DNA from: Chrysemys picta bellii | Taxonomy: Eukaryota > Chordata > Testudines > Emydidae | Reading direction: 5' to 3' | Assembly (NCBI RefSeq): GCF_011386835.1 | Contig: NC_088792.1 | Coordinates: 108,286,421-108,350,420, forward strand | Length of the DNA stretch: 64,000 bases | In this document: positions 1 through 11,689 of the stretch, in pieces | Layout of the letters: each line of letters opens with the position of its first letter | How positions within the stretch are numbered: position 1 is the first letter of the stretch | Position numbers and translations under genes: made by a program | The notes under the pieces: model-generated | Databases searched by the model: none | The model's input: only the letters and a program-made list of their open reading frames with translations | Told to the model about the DNA's origin: nothing

Positions 1-704
1 GTTTTACTACACATTGATGGAAAATATATGTGCAACAAAATAATGAATAAAATGAAAGGGGAAAGGGAAGAAAAAATGTGAATATTTAAAAACAGTCCAC
101 GCAGTTTATAGTTTTATGCTTCTCTAGTAAGAATTCACTGATAGACATTTATCTCTCTTCTTACCATAATAACGATACAAACCTTGTCATGTTTCTATAT
201 TGTTGCAGTTTGAAAGGAAGTTATTGAACAACAGGAAAGGAATTATTTCAAAGTGGAATACAATCTTCACTCAGCCAGTAGTTTCATATTGCCTCAGGGG
301 CTTTAATTTTTATAGGTATTTGAAGGAGACATGCTTTTTGTGTGCTAAAGCATACATGAAGTGAAGATGAAGTGAGCAGCATGTAAGACTTTCCTTAGTT
401 TATGTCAGACTTCTGAGACAAGCTGTTTGTTGGGTGCGTGGGCTAACAAATTGTTGATTTAGAATCTGATTTCCAAACTGTTTATGCTCAGAATCAATGC
501 AATTCATTCAAGAATTAATATCACATTAATGTACATTCACAAAGATTCATTTTTATCATTAAATGTCAGTGAAGGTACTAGACCTTTTCACACTTGTCTT
601 TATATTCAGAAGCATGCAATGGAAATAAGACAAAGGGCTAATCCATCCTGAACTATTTCTGAAGTAAATCTGTGTTTTTTGAGCCAGATTCTGCAAACCC
701 TCAG
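1..704. other. Gene-free AT-rich DNA
   Basis: I see no coding signature, repeat boundary or RNA gene here. The sequence is AT-rich and looks single-copy up to the duplicated 8-mer ACCCTCAG (697-704) that flanks the next element. Confidence 0.5.
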
Positions 705-1363
705 CAGGGCCGGCTCTAGGATTTTTGCCACCCAAAGCAAAAACAATTTTGGCCGGCCGCCCTCCCCCTCCCCCCTTATTTAATTACTCCACCCCTGGCC
801 CTGCCTCAACTCCGCCCCTTCCCCAAATCCCCAGCCCTGCCTCCTTCCTCCAGGCTCTCAAGCCTAGGAGGGAGGGGGAGAAGCGGCGCCGCACCACGGC
901 CACTCGGAGTCTCCCCCTCCCTCCCAGGTTTGAGAGCCTGGGAGGGAGGGGGAGACTCCAAGTGGCCGCGGCGCGGGCGCCGCTTCTCCCCCTCCCTCCC
1001 AGGCACCCAAGCCTGGGAGGGAGTGGGAGCAGCGGCGCACGAAACGGCCGCTCGGGATCTTCCCCTCCCTCCCAGGTTTGAGAGCCTGGGAGGGAGGGGG
1101 AGACCCCGAGCCGCCGCGGTGCGCGAAACAGCTGATTCGCGTGCCGCTGCTCCCCCTCCCTCCCAGGTTTGAGAGCCTGGGAGGGAGGGCGAGTAGCGGC
1201 GCGCGAATCAGCTGTTTCGCGCGCCGTGGCAGCAGCAGCGGAGGTGAGCTAGGGCGGCCGGGGCACATTTTTAGGGGCGGCATTCTGGTGCTGGCCATGC
1301 CGCCCCTAAAAATGTGCCTCCCCAAACACCAGCTTGTTTTGCTGGTGCCTAGAGCCGGCCCTG
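705..1363. mobile_element. Non-autonomous hAT element (MITE) with GC-rich hairpin core
   Basis: The element is bounded by perfect 16-bp terminal inverted repeats, CAGGGCCGGCTCTAGG at 705-720 and its complement at 1348-1363. It is flanked by a perfect 8-bp target duplication, ACCCTCAG, at 697-704 and 1364-1371, which is the hAT signature. It encodes no transposase. The core (about 855-1205) holds five head-to-head hairpin units in which a CCCTCCCTCCCAGG strand faces CCTGGGAGGGAGGG. A further perfect 22-bp inverted repeat (1262-1283 with 1297-1318) sits inside the right end. Overlapping GC-rich open frames here are by-products of the low-complexity repeats. Superfamily call is strong; exact family name unknown. 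Confidence 0.93.
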
Positions 1364-1371
1364 ACCCTCAG

Positions 1372-2865
1372 GCAAATGAGTAATCCAAGGCTAAGAACTA
1401 CTCACTTTAAGGGTTTCTAGGGCTGGACTCGATAGCAGTAGGGTAAACTGAGACACATGCGTAAGAGTTAAAGTTACTCTAACCCCAGACAAATCACTCT
1501 TACTAGACAGATTAGCTAAAATTCAGATCCAGCCATGCACTGATTGATGGGTGAAGGAGGGAAGGAAAAATTCTCCTGTTTAGGGCTGCGAGTGGCTCTG
1601 CAGACGGTCTACAGAGTCCATTTCAGCCCAAAAGCGGAAATAATCTGTGTGGGGCTCATGTGTCCCTCCCACAGAAGGAGCAGGAAAATGGGAGGATGCA
1701 CAACAAAGGTGGATTTCCAAGCTCCAGCAGTCATGCCATGCAGAGTTGTGCACTCTCCTGGGTTGGCCAAGAAAAGGGGGTTCTTGGTATATCAGTGGAA
1801 AAATCTGTGAGACCAAGAATAACTAATAGGGTTTTATATAAAGCAGCAACTCTCCATTTTTAATTATGCTATCACTATTGCAGACAGTCCCAATGAGTTT
1901 AAAGCCCCACATCACCACAAGTTGTGCAAGAATTTTTGTTGTTGGATTAAACCGCATTGTTTATTTTATATTTTGTAGAATTTTTATACTATTGTTCCCC
2001 TTTGGCCCAAGCACGTAGCCAAAATTTTTAGTTCTTCAGGGTTGTTACCACTTGGATAAGCACCCAGTGTTATGAGTCTGTGACCCTTAGAACCTGTCAA
2101 TACCAACTGGCAAAGGTACCTCTGTTCTATAACAGTAACTGTTGAGAGGCCTGACAAACTCACTACACCCAACACATTGCTTTCATAGTATTTATTCAAA
2201 GGATCAAATGAGGTATCATCAAAACTTATATTACAATGGTCCTCTTAATCATTGTATGTACAGATGACAGTTAAAGAGCTGTGTGTATGTACTGAAAATA
2301 AGTTTTAAAGTCTGTCACCACTCAAAGGGAAAAAACAGGTTTCTTCCAGATGGAGATAAGATGTGTATCTCTCTGTCAAATATAAATTAATCATTGTAAG
2401 TGAACACAATGGAAGCCATTTGTATGTGAAGTCAATGGAGAGGCAAAACACCAGAGACTGAGTCACCTGACTTTGAGGTACAAAAAATAAACTTTGGGGA
2501 TATAAGGATACCTTTTCATCTTTCACTGAGGAAGCAAAAAGGACATCACTTTTTGCATTCATTAAAGGGGGATCCCAACCATTTTAGTTGGAAACACGGG
2601 TAGATTGCTTTAGGTGAGATAAAGTGCTTGAGACAAAGGTTGTTAGCCTGTTCAAGTGAAGCTTAGAGTCTAAGAAGCATATTATAAATATACACAACCA
2701 TTTCTGTTTCCATTTGTTATCCTGAATCACTAACTCTTAAATTTTAGTCTTTGATAATAAACGTATGATTGTTTTCACTATATCTCAGTGCTGTGATATT
2801 ATATTGGTGGTGATAGTTGAAACAAAAACGCTGGTGTGTGCACTGTTCCTTTGGGGCCAGCTTTG
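1372..2865. other. Gene-free interval, possible LTR-like piece
   Basis: No gene is visible. Around 1984-2290 the minus strand has a short open frame and a TTTATT (AATAAA on the minus strand) near 2190. This is reminiscent of LTR sequence, but I cannot define ends or a target duplication. The rest is AT-rich without recognisable structure. Confidence 0.3.
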
Positions 2866-3558
2866 AGGTTCAACACGGATAAGTGCAGAGTCCTGCACTT
2901 AGGACGGAAGAATCCCATGCACTGCTACAGACTAGGGACCGAATGGCTAGGTAGCAGTTCTGCAGAAAAGGACCTAGGGGTCACAGTGGATGAGAAGCTG
3001 GATATGAGTCAACAGTGTGCTCTTGTTGCCAAGAAGGCTAACGGCATTTTGGGCTGTATAAGTAGGGGCATTGCCAGCAGATCGAGGAATGTGATTGTTC
3101 CCCTTTATTCGACATTGGTGAGGCCTCATCTGGAATACTGTGTCCAGTTTTGGGCCCCACACTACAAGAAGGATGTGGAAAAATTGGAAAGAGTCCAGTG
3201 GAGGGCAACAAAAATGATTAGAGGTCTGGATCACATGACTTATGAGGAGAGGCTGAGGGAACTGGGATTGTTTAGTCTCCAGAAGAGAAGAATGAGGGGG
3301 GATTTGATAGCAGCCTTCAACTACCTGAAGGGGGGTTCCAAAGAGGATGGAGCTCGGCTGTTCTCAGTGGTGGCAGATGACAGAACAAGGTGCAATGGTC
3401 TCAAGTTGCAGTGGGGGAGGTCCAGGTTGGATATTAGGAAACACTATTTCATTAGGAGGGTGGTGAAGCACTGGAATGCGTTACCTAGGGAGGTGGTGGA
3501 GTCTTCCTTGGAGGTTTTTAAGGCCCGGCTTGACAAAGCCCTGGCTGGGATGATTTAG
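2866..3558 (+). pseudogene. CR1 ORF2 C-terminal fragment (post-RT thumb/C-terminal region)
   Basis: The open frame encodes about 230 residues of the CR1 reverse transcriptase polyprotein downstream of the catalytic FADD motif. Recognisable CR1 blocks in order are [68 protein letters not shown], and the terminal LPREVVE...[12 protein letters not shown] block ending in TAG at 3558. The first dozen codons of the longer open frame (from 2836) do not match CR1 and are probably flanking DNA read through by chance. Endonuclease and catalytic RT domains are missing, so the copy cannot move itself. Confidence 0.9.
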
Positions 3559-3650
3559 TTGGGAATTGGTCCTGCTTTGAGCGGGGGGTTGGACTAGATG
3601 ACCTCTTGAAGTCCCTTCCAACCCTGATATTCTATGATTCTATTATTCTA
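2866..3650 (+). mobile_element. CR1 LINE, 5'-truncated 3' end
   Basis: This is the 3' portion of a CR1 retrotransposon carrying the C-terminal end of ORF2 followed by a short 3' UTR. The UTR contains the CR1-typical stretch around TTGGACTAGATGACCTC (3590-3606). It ends in the octamer tail ATTCTATG-ATTCTATT-ATTCTA (about 3629-3650), the classic CR1 terminus in place of a poly(A). No target duplication is evident, as usual for CR1. The open frame suggests a relatively recent insertion. Confidence 0.93.
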
Positions 3651-4398
3651 CCTGCTAATTTATGGGGGTTTCAAGTGGGTAAGGGCTGGACACTACAGGG
3701 GGATGCTTCATCGGGGTTTGGGTGCACCTATTAACCTGAAAGGCAAAGGAAGGGCAAGAAGGGTAAGTAACACTATGACTGACAATTCTGGGCACCCCAA
3801 GAATGTGTCAAAATCATGTGTATTCTTAGAGTAATTTTATTTATTTACAAAGAATATGCACAGTGTCTTCTTTGAGTGAGCACAATAGAAACAAACATCA
3901 GTAGGAAGTCTCCATGCTGAGAAATCCCCAAGTACACAACTCCAGCAAGATCTATGCCCAAGTAGCTCTGTCTCTTTGCTTCCTTTCAGTGTCAGACAAC
4001 TCTTTCTCATGACTTGCTTCCTCCAACACACCAATTCCTGCAACCACTATCCTCACCTCAGCATTTGCATCCAGAGAAATCCCTGGCTTAGCTCTGCCTT
4101 GGCAATATGGCCTAGTGCCTTGAGCAGTAGCCTCCATACTCTGCAGCTGTTTTACATGCATAAAGGGGCTGGATTGATTCTTCTGTTAAGCCTAAAAAGA
4201 TTAGGCACATTCATTAGCTTTCATAAAGTCTGTGATTCTCTGGATCCAAGACCCCACTGATAGCATCCATCCACACCTTCCAGTATAATATCATATTTAA
4301 CAAAAACAGATTGTATTGACAATATAAAACAGACTGTATTGACCATAGAAATCCACAGCTACATTTTTGGGGTAAAATATGTAGTTACAATGTTATAT

Positions 4399-4433
<35 letters not shown>

Positions 4434-5750
4434 TGAGAATGAATGAGTCTCTCTAGTGAGGAGCCTAAATCAGAACAATTCAATACCACCCCCATCTCAG
4501 TTTAAATCAAATCTGAACTCTCCTCGGTTCATCCCTATCTCTAATATGAATAAAGTTAATTAGTGAATACAAATGAGTTATGTAAAAACACTATATCGCT
4601 ACACCTGATGGGATTAACTCTTTAGAACAGCAGGCAGAGTGTCATAAATTATCCCTTTACTAGAGATTGTGCTGCTGATGTATATGAAAACCTAGATCCT
4701 GCCATGAGGAGTTAACCAAGCTGTAACAGTTTCATGATGGAGAGGGCACTTTTATATAGAGAGGACACTGCTTAACTTTCAGTAAATATTTCTCTCTGTA
4801 CAACCAGATATTTATAATGAATGGATTGCTTGCCTACAAGCACTATCTGGAGGTAAATACTTCTGTAGTTTCTAACCTTTTAATATCAACTCTCATAATA
4901 GAAAATCTTTTGGATTCAAATTGCAGAGGCTGATACCACATTACACCTGAAGATTACCCAGAGTTGTTTTCCTGACCAAGGATGTTAAGAATTTGATCTG
5001 TGCACTGAATCTATTTGACAGTTCTCTCCAGAGAATTTGATGGAGAATTTGAAAAGTAAACACGGTGCTTTATTATATTTTTAGAACTTTAATTCAGTTT
5101 ATAGGGAAACAGATTCTTTTAGGCAAACATGAAAGGCAGGGAGCATCGCTATTCTGAACATATTTTTTTCCTTCTTTGATTTGAGGTGATTCCCCGCATT
5201 CATTCCAACTGAGTGACACTCCGACTTCTTTAAGCATAAATTGTATCTCTCATATGATGCTTCTGTTATATTTTTTATTACACTGCTATGGAATTATTTC
5301 AGAATTAAACTCTGTTATCAACCAAACAGCATACTGGGATGCAGCAGTCATAACATCAGAAAGCCTCAATATATAAACACAGCTCTGTAGCAGTCACATC
5401 TCAGGAAAGAAATGCTTAAACACATCTGGAACACAGAGGTAAAAAATGGCTGCTCTTGAGGGCAGTATGAGAATATATTACAGGCCATTATCCCCAGATG
5501 TCATCAGAGAGTATAGAGGTTTGATCCTGCATCATGATGTGAGCTCATCATGACAGACTTGGAAGGCCATCTGGTCCCTTTGAATTCAGAAGTGACTGAA
5601 GTTGCTCAGCACAGTACAGAATGAGACCCGAAATGTCTGTGTGCTTATGGGAACTGTCTCAATTCACCACCAGACCATTTTGGTAGGTCGAAGGCTTGCT
5701 TTACTCTTTGTTGTTATGACAAAGTGCTGGGAAACAGCAGCTGAGTTGCC
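3651..5750. other. Gene-free AT-rich interval
   Basis: No gene or clear transposon is seen. The interval contains a (GT)n microsatellite at about 4403-4431. It runs up to the T-run that marks the 3' end of the minus-strand LINE. Confidence 0.45.
4403..4431. repeat. (GT)n microsatellite
   Basis: About 14 uninterrupted TG dinucleotides, followed by GAGTGAGAATGAATGAG. Confidence 0.95.
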
Positions 5751-5889
5751 TTTTTTTTTTTTGGATGGTGAAGCAAACTGGTCTATAACTGCCAGCCCAC
5801 CACCAACTATAATTCCTAAATATTTAGCAAATTTATATTCTAACTCTGTCCTTTGTCCTTCAAGTTATGTAACAACTCCTTTCTAATAC

Positions 5890-6943
5890 TACCCCATTTG
5901 CCCAATATTTGTACTAAATAACATACTGTAACTTTTGTTCCCTGAGGGAGGTTTGAATTCCTCTGAAAGCTTTTCCCTTTCTTCATCAAATCCCTGACAT
6001 ACCCTTAAAAGGTGATCCATTTTTTCCACCTTACAGAACACACATAGTCCATCTTTGTGTCTATTTATTTTTTAAAAAAGATTTTGATTTAAGCCACAAC
6101 GGCCAGTTGGTATTCTAAACAACATCACTTCATTTTTCCTAGCCAGGCCCTGAACTATGTCATTGTCCTCAACTCTAGGGCACAAATAAAAAATAAAAAA
6201 GTCATCTTCTTTTTCACTAATTCAACTTTTAGCCATTCCTCTTATTTTTTCTGTACTAGGCTATTAACTTCCTGTTTATTGAAGGGTATTTCTATACCAA
6301 TCTTTCCATTTCTTACAGCATTTTTAGATGCTTTGTCCTCCATTTCATTCTGTTATCCCAATATGCGCTGGGAAGTGAGCTATTGTTAAATCTTTATTAT
6401 CCTGTACTAACTCTATTATTAGAAATATAATTTCATAGATTAAATCACTTCTATATAATAAGACAACCATAAGGTCTGAGTTTGAATCTAAGAAATGACT
6501 GTTATTGCTGGGCGTACATCCCACACCCAATTTCATGCTAGCATAATTGCCACTAGTTTTGCTGTCATGTCAGCTACAAAATCAGATATTCTTTTAGATG
6601 TACTAATTTCATATTTTGTTCTATAATATACTGTTCCTATTTTTTTCTTTTGTGGCCCCATCTGTATATATTTGACAAAATTCACTCCCTTATTCATCTA
6701 TATACTAGTATGCTTCCTTTTTAATACCTACTGTCTCTTTTACTTTTACGTTGATAAAATTAATCTCAACCCACATTTGGATGTGCGACTTTCCATCCCT
6801 AACTGAATTTCTCTTGACTAAAAGTTTTGACTTCATTTAGCTTTTCCTTGTCTTTTAACATCTTCATCCATACTTTAACTCGAATGGAATGTGGAGTTCT
6901 ATCATTATGTGCTATAATTCACCTATTAAATTCACAACAATGC
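5890..6943 (-). pseudogene. I-group LINE ORF2 C-terminus: RNase H and zinc-binding tail
   Basis: An RNase H-like domain is legible on the minus strand. A degraded first block near 6700 corresponds to the IYTDGS region, then ISDFVADMTAKLVAIMLA near 6560-6610. It continues in the 6345-6536 frame with an LDSNSD block (DSxS), IYEIIFLIIELV and PAHIGITE, and then NEMEDKASKNA in the position of the family NExADKLAK block. These are the standard RNase H landmarks of I-type LINEs. Further on, around 5960-6120, FRIPTGRCGLNQN precedes HKDGLCVFCK...DHLL..C, matching the terminal CX2C...H...C motif after RNase H. Several stops interrupt it. The domain call rests on motif order, not on one motif. Confidence 0.78.
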
Positions 6944-9484
6944 TCACTCATAGACTCATAGACTTTAAGGTCAGAAGGGACCATTATGATCATCTGGTCT
7001 GACCCCCTGCATGCTGCAGGCCATAAAACCGTCCCTACCCCTTCCCTGGACTCTGCTGTTGAAGTCCCCAATCCTGTTTTTAGTGACTGCAATCGGCAGA
7101 GACCCTCCTGCTAGAGATCCCTGCCCCATGCTGCGGAGGAAGGCGAAAAACCTCCAGAGGCTCAGCCAATCTGCCCTGGAGGAAAATTCCTTCCCGACCC
7201 CAAATGTGGCGATCAGTAAGACCCCGAGCATATAGGCAAGAGTCTCCAGCCCGACCCCGTTAGCCATTATACTATTTACCCACCATTGCTTGGCTTTCCT
7301 TGACTACTATGTTTTACCATTAAACCATTCCCTCCATAAACTTATCTAACTTTATCTTAAAACCAGACAGGTCCGTCGCCCCCACCGTTTCCCTCGGTAG
7401 GCCGTTCCAATATTTCACCCCTCTGACGGTCAGAAACCTTCGTCTAATTTCAAGTCTGAACTTCCCCACGGCCAGTTTGTATCCATTCGTTCTGGTATCC
7501 ACGTTAGTACTAAGCTGGAATAATTCTTCTCCCTCCCTTGTATTAATCCCTCTAATATATTTAAAGATAGCAATCATATCCCCTCTCAGCCTTCGCTTTG
7601 TCAGACTAAACAACCCAAGCTCCTCTAGTCTCCTTTCGTACGACAGCTTTTCCATTCCTCTGATCATCCTAGTGGCCCTTCTCTGCACCCGTTCCAGTTT
7701 GAGTTCATCTTTTTTAAACATGGGAGACCAGAACTGCACACAGTACTCCAAATGAGGTCTCACCAGCGCCTTGTACAACGGAAGCAGGACCTCCTTATCC
7801 CTACTAGATATACCTCGCCTAATGCATCCCAAGACCGCATTGGCTTTTTTCACCGCCACGTCACATTGTTGACTCATAGTCATCCTGCGGTCTACAAGAA
7901 CCCCTAGGTCCTTCTCCTCTTCCGTTACTTCTAACCAATGCGTCCCCATCTTGTAACTAAAATTGTTATTAGTCATCCCCAAATGCATCACCTTACACTT
8001 TTCACTATTAAATTTCATCTTATTTCTGATACTCCAATTCACAAGCTCACTCAAGTCTCCCTGCAGGATATCCCTGTCCTCCTCCGAATTTACAACGCCT
8101 CCCACCTTCGTATCATCTGCAAATTTTATCAGCCCACTCCTGCAATCGGTTCCGAGGTCAGTTATAAATATATTAAATAAAATGGGTCCCAAAACCGAAC
8201 CTTGAGGCACTCCACTAGTAACCTCCCTCCAACCCGACAGTTCACCCTTTAATACGACCCGCTGCTTTCTCCCCAGTAACCAATTCCTTATCCACTTCTG
8301 GATTTTCATATCGATCCCCATGTTTTTCAGTTTAACCAATAATTCCTCATGGGGTACAGTATCAAACGCTTTACTGAAATCCAGGTATATTAGGTCCACC
8401 GCATTTCCTTTATCTAATAAATCCGTTACTTTCTCAAAGAAGGAGATCAGATTCGTTTGGCACGATCTGCCCTTCGTAAAACCATGTTGTAATTTATCGC
8501 AATTGCCACTACCCTCCAGGTCCTCAACTAGTTTCTCTTTCAGAATTTTCTCTAACACCTTGCACACTACAGATGTTAGACTAACAGGCCTGTAGTTACC
8601 CGGATCACTTTTTTTCCCTTTCTTGAAAATAGGAACCACATTAGCTATTCTCCAGTCTAACGGGACCACCCCCGAGTTTACAGATTCATTAAATATTATC
8701 GCTAACGGGCCTGCTATTTCCCGCGCCAATTCCTTCAATATTCTCGGATGTAGATCGTCCGGTCCTCCCAACTTAGCCCCATTAAGGCGTTCAAGTTTTG
8801 TTTCCACCTCGGATACGGTAATCCCCCATCCCGAATGCCCCTCTATAGCGGTGCTAGTATCCCTAATACCTTCATTGGCCTCATTAAACACCGATGCAAA
8901 ATATTCATTAAGATATTGCGCCATGCCTAGATTGTCTTTAATCTCCTCTCCGGCAATAGACTTCAGAGGTCCCACTTCTTCTTTCTTTGCTCTCTTCCTA
9001 TTTATGTGGCTGTAAAACCTCTTACTATTGCTTTTAATTCCCCTCGCTAGTTCCAACTCTACACGGCCTTTGGCCTTTCACACTCTATCTCTACATTCTC
9101 TGACTTCACTTAGGTACATTTCCTTACTGATCCCTCCCCTCTTCCACTCTTTATACGCTTTCTGTTTTTTCCTAATCGCCCCTTTGAGTCGGTCGCTCAT
9201 CCAGCTCGGTCTAAATCTCTTGCTTAGTAATCTTTTTCCCTTTTTTGGAATACAGGCCTCCGACAGCTCATGCATCTTTAACTTAAAGTAATCCCAGGCT
9301 TCTTCTGCTTTTAAATCCATTAATACGTTTGCCCAATCCACTTCCCTTACCAGTCCCCTTAGTTTGTTAAAATTGGCCTTTTTAAAATTATAAACCCTAG
9401 TCTCTGATTTAGTTCTGTTACTCCTTCCGTGTATTTTAAACCGAATTAGCTCATGATCATCTTTGGTACTTTCATAGTTACAAT
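6944..9484 (-). mobile_element. Young CR1 LINE inserted in the I-group LINE
   Basis: This is a 5'-truncated CR1 on the minus strand. Its 3' end at about 6944-6963 carries a GTCTATGA-GTCTATGA terminal repeat. The 3' UTR (about 6964-7319) has the sequence seen at other CR1 tails in this window (compare 34030-34090 and 42580-42660). Its 5' end lies near 9475-9490, where CR1 protein similarity gives way to I-group LINE similarity. A short ATTGT occurs at both junctions and may be an imperfect target duplication. It is far less decayed than its host element. Confidence 0.92.
7320..9484 (-). pseudogene. CR1 ORF2: linker, reverse transcriptase and C-terminus, one nonsense codon
   Basis: The frame runs from about 9484 to 7320 and is interrupted only by a TGA at 9078-9080, in the context ECRDRV-stop-KAKGRVE; family context suggests an original CGA arginine codon. 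In the 578-residue downstream part, counted from 9056, RT motifs are intact: NYRPVSLTS (154-162), YLDFSKAFDTV with the catalytic Asp (224-234), SGVPQGSVLGP (281-291), and KFADDTKVGG with the catalytic Asp pair (311-320). CR1 C-terminal blocks such as [15 protein letters not shown] and LERVQRRATRMIRG follow. The APE endonuclease is missing because of 5' truncation, so it is not autonomous even apart from the stop. Confidence 0.93.
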
Positions 9485-11580
9485 TCCCATTAACTTTGGC
9501 CCAGAAAGTTAGGTTGAGTAGTTTCATTAGTGGTATAACTGGCATTTCACTAGAAGCTCTGTAGTGTTCATACAGGTAATATAATAAATGCGCCACACAC
9601 AATTTGTAGTACCTGGGCTTATATTAAATCTAATTTTTTTAAATTCAGATTTTGCTGCTGACCCAGAAGCTTGGCAACATGGTCAATAACTAGTCTGATT
9701 AAGGCTCAGTATACCATCAACAGTGTTTTTTTATCTGATATCTAATTAGTCTCAGCAAGACTTTTAAGCAGCTTAATCTTTCCTGTAAATTTATCTTGAA
9801 CATAGTCTATATCATGTTTCCAAAGTAATTTAGTATCAAATATTACTCCTAGGAATCTAAACCTTTTAAGTATATCTGTTCGTTCCCCATAAAGATATGG
9901 TTTACATTCCTTTGTAACTTTCCTTTTTGTAAAGATCAGTCCTTGGGTTTTGGCAATGGAGAACTTGAAACCAATATGCATTTCCCCAGAGGACTTTTGT
10001 AACACTTTATTGATTCTCTTTTCTGCCACTTCAATATTCCTTTTCCTAACCCACAGAGCACAATCATTTGCAACCAGAGTGACACCAACCCCAGCACTTA
10101 TTCATTTTGGAAGATCATTTATCATATAGTACATAAAGTTGGGTTGATAACACTACCCTGTGTTCACATATTTTTTATATATAGTCAATTCTAACCTGCA
10201 TGGTCCTTTTACTCAAACAGTCCCAAATCTACCCATACATTCTTCTCACTTATGTGCATATATTATCTTTACCTGTATTCTTGCTGATATCAATAGCTTT
10301 CTCAAGTTCCCACATGCAAAATCATTCATTCAGAATAATACCTTCATGTTTACCTCACATACATAATAGCTCATGATTCTCTTCAAAGTATTGTCTTTTA
10401 ATCTAAAAGAAAACCTCACTTAGATTTTCATCATTACTCATCCCTTGGAAAGTTTTTGCTAAAACTTCTGCTTTCTTGTTATAAAACTTTTAACTATTTC
10501 ATCCGTTCTAATAAAACCTGGGATGTGACTACACTCTGTCTGAATTCCATTCATTCTTCTAATTTGCCTGTATATTTCTAATCTCTTGCTATCTTTATTG
10601 ATTCACTCATAGTACTTTCTCAACTCTCCCTGATTTTTCTTTATAATTCTTTATGCTATTGCCTTGTTTCACTAGCTCTTTACTATTCATTGCATTTTTT
10701 GCTTGTTTAGAAGTTTTGCTTCTTTCTTAATTGGCATTTTGCTCTCCTCATTCCACCATGGAAGCAAATTTTGGTACTTTAGTGTATTAGGTATGGCTAC
10801 AGTAGCAGCTGCTATTAATCCCTTTATTATAGTGTCATTGAAAATTTCTATGTCATCACTCACACAATGAACATTCACAAATTCAGTACACTTACTTGTA
10901 AATAGCTCCCAGTTAGCTTTCTTAAAATTTCAGGTGGGTAATTTTCCATTACCTTCAACCTTACCTTGCCCTTGAAAAGTAATAAGTATAGGAAAATGAT
11001 CACTCCCTATTCCTTCTTCCTTATACATTTCCCAGTTGCATCTGCTGTTATGATTCCCAGGTCTAAGCAAGAAAAACCTACCATCTGCTGCAATAAATGT
11101 AGTTGGTGTTCCATCATTTATAACCACTTCATTGACTAAAACAATCTACTTTTCTAACCAGGTGCCATTGCTATCAGTTGTCTCACTGCCCCACAGTTTG
11201 TGACTATTTATGTCGCCATATAAAACACATGGTCTTTTAGTATTTTTCACTAAATACTATTCTTGTATTTCCAAGCTTTCTAATTTCCTATATGGGTTAG
11301 AGATATTATAAATCCCTAAAGAAAGTTTTCTCTTCTACATTGGGATCTCAACAGCAATATATTTGAGACTAAATTACATAGCAATAGAGAACAAAGAAGT
11401 AAATCTTACCCTTATGAAAGTACAAAAGCCTCTTCTTCTTCCTAGTTTTTGGTCATACCCACAGGCACTATACTCTAGAATTTTAAAAGCAAGCTTTTTA
11501 ACCAACTGTGTTTCCTGGATACATATGACATCTAGTTTAGTTTTCATTCTCAGGATATTTTCTTTTCATTATTGACTCAG
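9485..11580 (-). pseudogene. I-group LINE ORF2: APE endonuclease and reverse transcriptase remnant
   Basis: On the minus strand an APE-type endonuclease is legible. LDVICIQETQL (about 11500-11540) carries the catalytic Glu motif, LYGDINSHKLWGS (about 11180-11230) matches the GDFNxHxxxWGS block, and GSDHFPILITF (about 10970-11000) is the catalytic SDH motif. LPWWNEESK (about 10750) marks the linker. RT follows in broken form. VANDCALWVRKRNI (about 10020-10090) stands where YADD is expected, so the catalytic Asp pair is lost. It is followed by GFKFSIAKTQGLIF and YLYGERTDILKRFRFLGVIFD (9742-10029). The part after that (EMPVIPLMKLLNLTFWAKVNG) runs directly into the CR1 junction near 9485. N-terminal RT motifs are mostly unreadable. 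Confidence 0.78.
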
Positions 11581-11689
11581 ACTATCAAAAGATTATGATC
11601 CCCCTACTAATCATATTTCACCATTAACCTCATTCAAAATCAGATGAATGTGATCCATTGACAGATTATTAACATCCAAACATTTTTCT

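Noticed and set aside
705..1363. CRISPR-like array of regularly spaced repeats
   Set aside because: The units are palindromic GC hairpins inside a transposon in vertebrate DNA, without unique spacers of constant length or cas genes.
725..1383. Several Pro/Gly/Ser/Arg-rich open frames on both strands
   Set aside because: They arise from GC-rich hairpin units inside the hAT MITE; the residues follow the repeat period and no domain is present.
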